Positions 43,914 through 51,400 of a stretch of DNA of 57,549 nucleotides are shown in pieces. Below the pieces are notes generated by a model. It saw nothing but the letters and a program-made list of their open reading frames with translations. It ran no database searches and was not told the DNA's origin. Position numbers and translations under genes: made by a program. Where the stretch lies: NCBI RefSeq assembly GCF_038007305.1, contig NZ_JBBOWV010000002.1:1-57549 (forward strand), in the 5' to 3' direction. This DNA comes from Solibacillus sp. FSL W7-1436. Its GTDB lineage: Bacteria > Bacillota > Bacilli > Bacillales_A > Planococcaceae. Position 1 is the first letter of the stretch, and every line of letters begins with the position of its first letter.

Positions 43914-44582
43914 TCAATTTTCAAATCTAATAATAATAGCTTGATTCATGGCAACTATATATTTCGGCTCTAATGTATTGATACATTGCAGCAAGTGAAA
44001 TCCTTTGTAGCCATTCCATAAATGCATTGCCAATCGCCCTAAATGCTTCATAGAATCCGTTAAATCATAATCAATAACATAACGTTCTTGTTCTTCTTCT
44101 GTTACGCCAAAAAGGGTATAAGCATCTTCTGAAAACTTACATTCATAATCAAAAATCCAATCTATAGGTGTTTCAAAAGCGTGATAGCGATTTTGAATCT
44201 TTTTAAAAATCATAGGGATTGCCAATATATAAAGTGCCGATGCATATTCTTTATCATTTTTAGCTAATGGCCACTTTTCTAAAAGTAAGTCATAATTTTC
44301 TTCATGTTCACTATCTAAGAAAGTAAATAATCGTTGTTTTTCTCTGGGTACATTCCTTTGCAGCTTTATTAAAGGTATAGCTGCATTTTTTGTTTCATTA
44401 AAAATTTCGACAATGGAACTCTTTTCAATTTCAATAAATTTGTCGTGCAAATAATCGTGAATAATAATATGAATTTCATTTTGACTTTCAAAAAATACAT
44501 TGCTATAACTCACACCCGTATTCGTATCGACAAAAACTTTATCGCCTTTATTTAAATTACTTAAAAATGATAAGTTAAACAT
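43914..44582 (-). CDS. Hypothetical protein
   Basis: About 222 residues from the ATG at 44582 (GGGAGG 11 bases upstream; a longer frame to 44651 lacks a site and crosses a terminator hairpin). An SH3-like beta start (NLNKGDKVFVDTNTGVSYSN) is followed by a helical domain. No family recognised. Confidence 0.55.
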   Translation of the reverse strand: MFNLSFLSNLNKGDKVFVDTNTGVSYSNVFFESQNEIHIIIHDYLHDKFIEIEKSSIVEIFNETKNAAIPLIKLQRNVPREKQRLFTFLDSEHEENYDLLLEKWPLAKNDKEYASALYILAIPMIFKKIQNRYHAFETPIDWIFDYECKFSEDAYTLFGVTEEEQERYVIDYDLTDSMKHLGRLAMHLWNGYKGFHLLQCINTLEPKYIVAMNQAIIIRFEN

Positions 44583-44636
44583 AGCTATAATATCCTCCCT
44601 GTAATAAGCATTTGAATATGTGTTAGCCGTTAAAAT

Positions 44637-44665
44637 AATATAAGGGGGCATTACCCCCTTATATT
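44637..44665 (-). terminator. Strong hairpin between 44664 and 44582
   Basis: A perfect 12-bp stem AATATAAGGGGG/CCCCCTTATATT with loop TAATG, followed on the minus strand by ATTTTAAC. It overlaps the stop of the 59-residue gene. Likely a partial terminator or processing site within the operon. Confidence 0.6.
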
Positions 44666-44843
44666 AAAAGGCCTTGTGAAGTGCATTTAATTCCATAATT
44701 TTTTCTTGCGTGTTTAACCTGTCCCATTCAGCAGCACTATAAGTCATTGCTTTATTATTTTTTATAATACGAGCTTTATTTTCTTTTCGAATAATTTTAA
44801 AACCATTTCCCTCTAATTCCTCTAACATTTTTTCGAATGTCAT
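44664..44843 (-). CDS. Small hypothetical protein (59 residues)
   Basis: ATG 44843 to TAA 44664 with AAAAGGGG 8 bases upstream. Helical and charged (MTFEKMLEELEGNGFKIIRK...). No family known. It follows the 50-residue gene by 14 bases in the same direction. Confidence 0.65.
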   Translation of the reverse strand: MTFEKMLEELEGNGFKIIRKENKARIIKNNKAMTYSAAEWDRLNTQEKIMELNALHKAF

Positions 44844-44857
44844 TTTTCCAACCCCTT

Positions 44858-45010
44858 TTAGGTTTCAATTAAATGCGATAAAACTTCAACACGGAAAGCC
44901 ATATCTACAAAATCGTTTAAATCGTAACCATGCTCTAAAAGCATTTGGTCTAGCTCTTTTTCGGTCTTTTTATTTAAGTGCGTAACATCATATAAATAGT
45001 TATCTGTCAT
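44858..45010 (-). CDS. Small hypothetical protein (50 residues)
   Basis: ATG 45010 to TAA 44858 with GGAGAG 8 bases upstream. Acidic and helical (MTDNYLYDVTHLNKKTEKEL...). Unknown family; sits downstream of the RadC-like gene behind leader element C. Confidence 0.65.
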   Translation of the reverse strand: MTDNYLYDVTHLNKKTEKELDQMLLEHGYDLNDFVDMAFRVEVLSHLIET

Positions 45011-45044
45011 ACTTTTCACTCTCCATTTAAGTATATAATTTATA

Positions 45045-45079
45045 GTTGATAAAGTCTACATTTTGTAGACTTTATCAAC
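45045..45079. repeat. Perfect 16-bp inverted repeat with 3-base loop
   Basis: GTTGATAAAGTCTACA-TTT-TGTAGACTTTATCAAC between the RadC-like gene and the 50-residue gene. T-rich DNA follows only on the plus strand, so on the sense (minus) strand it is not a classical terminator; an RNase III site, operator or cruciform is possible. A TATAAATTATAT word follows on the minus strand and could be a -10. Confidence 0.6.
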
Positions 45080-45096
45080 GGATTTTATTTTTTATA

Positions 45097-45588
45097 TTAT
45101 AGATAGCCTTTTTCTTTTAATGAAATATATTTGCTATCAGAAACGATTAAACTGTCGATTAATTCAATCGCCATTATCTCTCCAACTTTAGCCATTCTTT
45201 CTGTAATAGCTAAATCTTCGGGTGACGGAACTAGTACAAAACTAGGATGATTATGGAAAATAAAGTAAGATGTACAATTGTGCATTATTAAAGGTTTCAT
45301 TATTTCACGGGGGCTAACCAGTGAGGCATTAACCGTACCAACATGGCATTTATTAATGACGGAAATTTGATTTTTAGTCGAAACACCGATTACTAAAAAT
45401 ACTTCTCGGTCATAATCTCCAATTAGTTCAATAGCCAATTTCCCGACTGCTGCAACATCATCTGGACTTTTAATAGTTGTTTGAAAAGCTTGTAGCTTTT
45501 TAGGTAACTTTTTCACCTTTTGATGTAGTGAAACTACTTCTAAAATTGTTTCTGTCTCTGTTTGGTTTGCTGTTTGTAATGTGTTCAT
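45097..45588 (-). CDS. RadC-like JAB/MPN domain protein
   Basis: A 163-residue protein. The JAMM-type zinc motif FIFHNHPSFVLVPSPEDLAI and the preceding REVFLVIGVSTKNQISVINK match the RadC domain; the N-terminal HhH of chromosomal RadC is absent. Short RadC proteins are widespread on plasmids and phages, often beside antirestriction genes; their activity is unclear. AAGGGAG lies 9 bases before the ATG. It is the gene controlled by leader element C. Confidence 0.85.
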   Translation of the reverse strand: MNTLQTANQTETETILEVVSLHQKVKKLPKKLQAFQTTIKSPDDVAAVGKLAIELIGDYDREVFLVIGVSTKNQISVINKCHVGTVNASLVSPREIMKPLIMHNCTSYFIFHNHPSFVLVPSPEDLAITERMAKVGEIMAIELIDSLIVSDSKYISLKEKGYL

Positions 45589-45599
45589 GTTTTAAAACT

Positions 45600-46164
45600 C
45601 CCTTGTGTTTTAAGATTTTTTTGTTCGCCTTTTTGGATAGCGAGCAATTGCAAGTCGAAAGGCTGAATTTTTTCCTTTCGGTAAGCAACGCCTATCACGA
45701 ACTTAGAGCTTTTTTGTCAAAAGTGAGCTTGCTCATGCGTAGCACGAATAAAATTTTTTACAACGTTCCACCGTAAAAAAATTTATTTGCTTTTGATAAA
45801 AAACTCCGACTTTGAGGGAGATAACTTCTTGAAAAGGAGTTAGATACCCAAAGGCGTAAGAGTGATAAAGTTCGCTAGACGAAAAGGAAAATCCGAACAT
45901 AAAAAAGGACGTGAAACTTGTTCACGTCCTTTCCTCTTTTAATCTTTTCTATTCTTTTCAATTCTTTTGTATTTTGGTTTTGATCTTCCATTGTCGTTCA
46001 CTCGTAAAAAAAGAACAGGAACTTATAAGCTGTTGAGTTTGGCTGCTTGCTGCCATGCTCTACAGCTTATTGTTATCGGGCTTTTTAGAGGGAAGCGAGA
46101 TGCAATAAAAGCCCCTTGCTTTAGCATGGCTGGCGTTATTAGCAGACCTTTAGGCAATCCCTAA
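45600..46164 (-). ncRNA. Structured leader element C (module 1 plus module 2 type II)
   Basis: Module 1 (46164-45904) is nearly identical to A and B, including the ATAAGCTGT/ACAGCTTAT stem and the terminator at 45900-45932. Module 2 (45890-45637) differs from A and B but matches element D over about 250 bases. It keeps the same end pieces: TTTTCCTTTTCG...AGCGAAC at the 5' end and ACCGAAAGG...CCTTTCGACTT at the 3' end. C is therefore a mosaic of the two types. Confidence 0.7.
45900..45932 (-). terminator. Terminator inside leader element C
   Basis: AAAGGACGTGAA/TTCACGTCCTTT with six T following on the minus strand; the same hairpin as in A and B. Confidence 0.8.
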
Positions 46165-46175
46165 TAGCATTGATT

Positions 46176-46412
46176 TTAACTACTCAATTTATCTTCCAGC
46201 ATCAAGCTAGTCCCTGTTGCTTCAACTATTGCTTTTACTACTGTAGATAAATCATTCTTTTCTAACTGATTCGGGGAAATATAGGCTAGGACGTGAAAAT
46301 CATCTTTAAAAAATACACAAACGTTGCCTTTCTTTTCTGTTGCAAGCGATTTACTAACCCATACTTTGCCTTTAAAATGTTCTAACGTTTCATAATTGTT
46401 CCATTTATTCAT
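46176..46412 (-). CDS. Small hypothetical protein
   Basis: A 78-residue protein with predicted beta strands (KVWVSKSLATEKKGNVCVFF, HVLAYISPNQ) and a short helix. AAGGAG 8 bases before the ATG. It directly precedes leader element C, as 42670 precedes B. Function unknown. Confidence 0.55.
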   Translation of the reverse strand: MNKWNNYETLEHFKGKVWVSKSLATEKKGNVCVFFKDDFHVLAYISPNQLEKNDLSTVVKAIVEATGTSLMLEDKLSS

Positions 46413-46438
46413 GTTTTGAACTCCTTCATTCTTATTAT

Positions 46439-46654
46439 TTAATAATATCGACTTCTACGACTTCGTTCATCCGTATAACTATGCTCTGCCTTATCAAGTA
46501 AAATTCCGAATAAAATTAAACCACCTATTAATAAAAATGAACACATAATTAATTCTATTGGAAATGCAGAATCATTAAAATGGTAAATCAAAGCTCCCAC
46601 AATGAGCAAAATTACAGCTATCGGGAACGAAAACATCTTGAATTTCTTACTCAA
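46439..46654 (-). CDS. Small membrane protein
   Basis: A 71-residue protein with two membrane helices (about 8-26 and 34-52) and a basic, Arg/Tyr-rich C-terminus (DERSRRSRYY). TTG start with AGGAGG 7 bases upstream. No recognised family; an entry-exclusion or surface role would be a guess. Confidence 0.6.
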   Translation of the reverse strand: MSKKFKMFSFPIAVILLIVGALIYHFNDSAFPIELIMCSFLLIGGLILFGILLDKAEHSYTDERSRRSRYY

Positions 46655-46683
46655 AAAAAATCCTCCTATCCAAAACTTACATC

Positions 46684-47190
46684 TTATTTTTGGTAATCAA
46701 ATAAGTACGGAACACCATTCCATTCAGCTAATAGCAGCTCGTCACCCGGAACAGTAAAGGTTGTTGATTGTTCATTAGCTGCATACTTATTTTGTAATAC
46801 TTCGTATCGGCTATATTTTAGATACTTCGGGGAAATACATTTTAAAGTAACTTTATAGCTTTTTAAATCAGCTATTTCTGAAATACTCTCTATTGTATTA
46901 GTTTCATTACTAGCAAAATTTTCTTTGTACCAATGAACAGCATCCTCTAAGCTTTTTGCTGCGATTAAGTCCCTTTTATTTATTCGAAATACCTTTACAT
47001 CCCCTACTATTACATCATGCATAGCATTAAATAGAATTGAGGTTTTTTCGTCTAGCTCTTTTTGATATTTCTTTACAAACTTTTCTTTTTCTAAAGTATT
47101 ATCTTCATTTTGATACGGTACACCTACGATTGTATGGATCAAGTTAATTTCAAAGTTTAAGCAATGATCCCTTGTATTAACTTCACTCAT
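46684..47190 (-). CDS. Hypothetical protein
   Basis: A 168-residue mixed alpha/beta protein. AAAGGAG 6 bases before the ATG. No recognised family. Lies in the operon that starts at the attenuated leader near 47566. Confidence 0.6.
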   Translation of the reverse strand: MSEVNTRDHCLNFEINLIHTIVGVPYQNEDNTLEKEKFVKKYQKELDEKTSILFNAMHDVIVGDVKVFRINKRDLIAAKSLEDAVHWYKENFASNETNTIESISEIADLKSYKVTLKCISPKYLKYSRYEVLQNKYAANEQSTTFTVPGDELLLAEWNGVPYLFDYQK

Positions 47191-47207
47191 AATAATCTCC
47201 TTTTCTA

Positions 47208-47366
47208 CTAATTAAAGAACGGCAAATAATTCAGTCCGATAAATAGTGCATCTTTTATCAACATAAAAAGAACGATATAAACAACCGCTTTCAACGCAAA
47301 CCGTATTAATTTTCGAATAAGTACAATAGCGATAAATAGAGTGACGATTGGTAATATGATTGTCAT
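47208..47366 (-). CDS. Small membrane peptide (52 residues)
   Basis: ATG 47366 to TAG 47208 with AGAGGTGG 8 bases upstream. Two hydrophobic helices separated by a basic patch (RKLIRFALK). First gene behind the attenuated leader. Function unknown; too short for most automated gene callers. Confidence 0.6.
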   Translation of the reverse strand: MTIILPIVTLFIAIVLIRKLIRFALKAVVYIVLFMLIKDALFIGLNYLPFFN

Positions 47367-47483
47367 AATAAAATCCACCTCTTTATATCAAATTGTTTTT
47401 ACTAAAACACACCTTGCAGCTTCCATTACGGATGAACAAAGTGTTTCCATCTTATATAAAAAACTTTCAAGTATCTTAATTCG

Positions 47484-47516
47484 GAAAAAAAAAGTGTGCG
47501 GATTTTATCTCCGCAC
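47484..47516 (-). terminator. Attenuator-type terminator in the 47366 leader
   Basis: GTGCGGA/TCCGCAC followed on the minus strand by ACTTTTTTTTT. It lies about 50 bases after the predicted transcription start and 118 bases before the first gene, so full-length transcripts need readthrough. Confidence 0.7.
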
Positions 47517-47553
47517 TATACACAAGGGGTTTTGAGAAGAACACTTTTTAAAA

Positions 47554-47596
47554 GTATTCTTGAATACATTATACCATGAAAATTGTCATTAGTCTA
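47554..47596 (-). promoter_or_regulatory. Promoter of the 47366 operon with operator-like palindrome
   Basis: On the minus strand TAGACT, 17 bases, TATAAT with TGG extension. GTATTC-NN-GAATAC (47554-47567) touches the -10 and is the same palindrome as at the Tad promoter (5318-5331). Confidence 0.6.
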
Positions 47597-47745
47597 CAAA
47601 ATAAGGACAATAAATGGTTTTAAGCTCATATTATGGATAAAATATTTTATTAAATGACAAAGGATTTAAACCTGTTTTTGTAGTGGGTTTCAATACCCGA
47701 TGCTATAATTCCAATGCATCAAATAATTGAAAGAGGGTTATCAGA

Positions 47746-48168
47746 TTGAAATACGGTACATGTTATTACTTTGTTCATACCAAAGAACATGATTATTTTA
47801 ATGAAAAGAATAAACAGATAAATTCAGTCATTGATTCTATGATTGAAAAATTAGATGAAATAGGGGTAAACGAAAAATATGACCATAAATTTTATGCAGA
47901 AGAATTAAGGAATTTTGCTCTTTTAAATTATTCCGTTGAAACATTTTGCATACTTGAAGAAAACTATAAGCCATATTACTTTTCACAATTCCCTTTTGAT
48001 TGTTCATCATTAGATGAATTAGAACAATGGTTCCAAAACAATAACTCTGATTGGGCTATAGTGGAAGATGATATTGAAAGCACTATATATTTAACGTGGC
48101 ATGATTTAATGGAAAAAATAAATTACAATGAAAAATTTGAGTTAGAAAGTCCGTATTATTCCATCTAA
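47746..48168 (+). CDS. Hypothetical protein
   Basis: A 140-residue acidic protein, TTG start with AGAGGG 8 bases upstream. Rich in Tyr, Phe and Asp/Glu, with no membrane segment and no family recognised. It is the only plus-strand gene between the resolvase and the end of the window. TATAAT at 47703 with the inverted repeat GGGT-N6-ACCC just upstream may form its regulated promoter. Confidence 0.55.
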   Translation: MKYGTCYYFVHTKEHDYFNEKNKQINSVIDSMIEKLDEIGVNEKYDHKFYAEELRNFALLNYSVETFCILEENYKPYYFSQFPFDCSSLDELEQWFQNNNSDWAIVEDDIESTIYLTWHDLMEKINYNEKFELESPYYSI

Positions 48169-48422
48169 ATACAAACATGGCTGCTAAAAAACATGCTATG
48201 TGTTTATAAAAAAGTTTGATAATTTATAAGCTACAAACCTTGTTATATCAATGCCACAAAAAAATCTTTTTATAAAAAAGTTTGAGCAAAACTGGCTAAT
48301 TTAAAATAAAGATTGATTAAAAATCATTTAAAATCCTTGTTATATCTAGGTTTTAATAAATCGATATTCATTTTAATCAATCTTTTTTACAAACGGTACG
48401 ACTTTATTTCAAATAAACTCAT
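48169..48422. repeat. Gene-free stretch with direct and inverted repeats
   Basis: TTTATAAAAAAGTTTGA occurs twice (about 48204 and 48269) and CCTTGTTATATC twice (about 48238 and 48331). AAAGATTGATTAAAA (48308) and TTTTAATCAATCTTT (48373) form a long-range inverted repeat. No gene is visible; the function is unknown. Confidence 0.5.
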
Positions 48423-48461
48423 AAAAGAAACTATCCAGCTTTTGAGCCGGATAGTTTTCTT
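48423..48461. terminator. Terminator at the end of the giant surface protein gene
   Basis: AACTATCC/GGATAGTT plus an inner GCT/AGC pair, with TTTCTTTTAT on the minus and TTTTCTTTT on the plus strand. It abuts the stop codon. Confidence 0.8.
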
Positions 48462-51400
48462 TTAATAGGCTGTATGTTGTGTCCAATAATTTTCATCACG
48501 GATCTTAATTTTTACTGTGTCGGTAGCTTTCCATCCGTTTTCGAATGTGGCCTCAAATAAGAATGACAATTCTTCTTTGTCTTTGAATTTGAAGTACATT
48601 TCTTCGGCCCATAAATTACCGTTCCATATGTCACCATGATTTAACGTAAGGTTCGTATTATAAGTTGGATATTCAACAATTGTCACCTTAATATTAGCTG
48701 CTCGTCTTGTCGGTTCAGTTTCTAATAAGAAGCGCTCACCTTTGAAAAATTCCACCAACCCATTTGAAGGGTCTAAATTAAATGCTTTAGAAGGATATTG
48801 AAGATTATATTTTTGAATGTTTTTTAACCACTGTTCTGTATGAAGAACTTTACCTTTTACAGTCTGATTTAATACGTCAAGGTTTCCTGTTGAACTAGCA
48901 TCGTTAAAACCGTCTGTAACAAATTGAGTGATTATCCATTTCCCTAAATCTTCTGGGTGAGAATTGAAAGTTAAAGTTAAGTCACCGTTATTCAATACGT
49001 TAGAATCACCTTGAGCATATACAAGTAGTGCTCCATTTGGTTTTTCGACTAAATAACTAATTCCTAATGGCTGCCCTTCTGGATCACTCGCACAATTTTT
49101 AATCGTAATAGTATCTCCGATGTAATTAGGTGTTGGTATTTTCATACATGAAATAGGTTCTAAATTCATCATAACAACTTCAATATTTCGAGTAGTTTCG
49201 CTTTTTGCTCCATGTGGGTCTGTAACAACTAATTTAATGGTGTAGAAACATGAAAAAGCACCTGTATATTGTTCACACGAAATATTATTTATTTTCGGAT
49301 GCCATCCAGTATTGCCTACCCCATTAGTAAGTGCTCCTGTAGCAAATTGTTTGTAAGTAGAATCGCTGGCATCTTTCTTCTTCATGTACCAAACGGCATT
49401 TAAGTTATCATTATTTGAATCATAAGATTGGTTTGTAATGACAACCGTATTTCCATCTTCATAAATATTTTTATCTGTTATGAATTGTGCAACCGGTGGT
49501 AAATTGTTTCTTGAAATTTTCTTAATCATGCTGGCCGTTTTACCTTGTAAATCGGTTACGGTATTACGAACCTCATATGTTAATGATAAATTAATCGGGC
49601 TAGGTGGTGTACCATCAATCCAATCTCCTGTACCTGTACGGTAACTGAAGGATTGAGCTTGTAAACCCGGGCCGAACCCTACATTTATACTCGCTTTGTC
49701 TGTATCTTTACCTAAAGAAGTAACAGTTAAATTACCATTTGTATTAAGGTTAAATGAGAAGTCTGCCGATGGCATTTTATGCACATACACACGTAGGTTA
49801 TTGGCCTCACTTGACCATTTACGGTAGTCCGTAAAGCGACTAATTAAATCCTGTGACATAACATTCGTCAACGGATCATCTTGTGCTGCATGGGCTACTT
49901 GGTAACGTCCTGTGTAATCAAGATTTCGATAAGGACTTTTTAATTTGATATTTCGGTTTGGCATCAAGCCTGTTTCACTTTCAAAGAAATTTAATTCATG
50001 TTGATATTTCCAATAACTATCAAACTGTTTATCTTTTTCATAGTCTGAATACTGTGAGAGATACCCGATTTCTTCATCTGTTGTAATGAACAGCTCCGTG
50101 ATCCCTCTATTTTGGTCTAAATGATTTAAAATTTGTTGTGAAACTGTATTTAATGCTGCATCAATGCCTGTATTGTTGATATAAGCACCTTTTTTCATTG
50201 ATTTCGACACGATACGGTCTATTATGGCCTTATTGGTACTTGACCCTACACCGAAGAAATAAGCGTTATTTACAAGGTTTGTTGCTGTAATATGTTTCTC
50301 TAAATCTGCTGAATAGGCCGAATTTTTAACAGCTACTACATACTTATGTTTTTCATCTAATTTTGTATTGCTAAATTGATAATCGTTTGTAATTTCTCTT
50401 ACTTTTGTAACGACTGAATAAGATGAATTTCCAGTGATATAAGTTTTTAAAATCGAATTAATTTTACTTTCTAAAGTAGCTTTATTAACGCCTGTTGCTG
50501 TGTCTAATAAAAATTCAATTTCAATTGTATTACTGCTTTGTGTCTCAATAATATGATTAGCAAGACTTGTTAAAGCAGTTCTTAAAGCTGTGTCATTATG
50601 TGTTGTACCTATATTAATAAACGTGCCTTTGTTCTTGTTTTCACTAATTACTGTTTGAACTGCTGCTCGGCTTCCTTCCGGGGCAATCCCGATATAATAG
50701 CCATTGGCTTTTTTCATTTTATTACGAATGGTATCTGCATTCATTTGATCCCTCGTAAAAGTGGCCATATACATTGAGCCAACTTGTTGTGAAAATTGTG
50801 TATTAGCTTTTGGCTGTTGGATTGTAAGAGTTGGTGGCAAATTATATTTTTTTAAACCATTGTTCGGACCACCTGTATTATATAATTCTCCATTGGCTAG
50901 TAAAATGAGATTTCCTATATCCGTTTGAGCAATTGATGTATGGTAATGTGAACTGGAATTAACACTTACTATTTGTACGGCTTTTGAAGGTAATGCTAAG
51001 AGTGCCATATCTTTAACTTGTGTTCTACCAATTCCCCCTCCTTGCGTATCAGAGGAACGATAATACCCTCCCGATACATATACAGTTCCATCTTCCATTA
51101 AAAAATGTGTCCAGTTTTCAGCAGCAGCAACTTCTTTCACATTTTTTGGTGTATTAATTTTGACAATACCTGTTGGTGAGTATGGAATGACGTAACCATT
51201 TTTATCATTTGTTGTACCAAAATCTTGACCTAATTGGAAAAATTCGTTATTCCCTTTCGCATATAGCGAACCACTTTCAGAAATAAAATGTGTTACACGA
51301 TTCCCTAATGAAACATCTTTTATTTTTTCAGGTATATTTAATTTGTTTGGTGTACTTCCAGCGTACATATCAGTTTCGTATACTGTACCATCTTCCATTA

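Noticed and set aside
29074-46164. Elements A-C as insertion sequences or MITEs
   Set aside because: No transposase, terminal inverted repeats or target duplications are visible, each copy is fused to the start region of a gene, and they have the same orientation. Regulatory leaders fit better.
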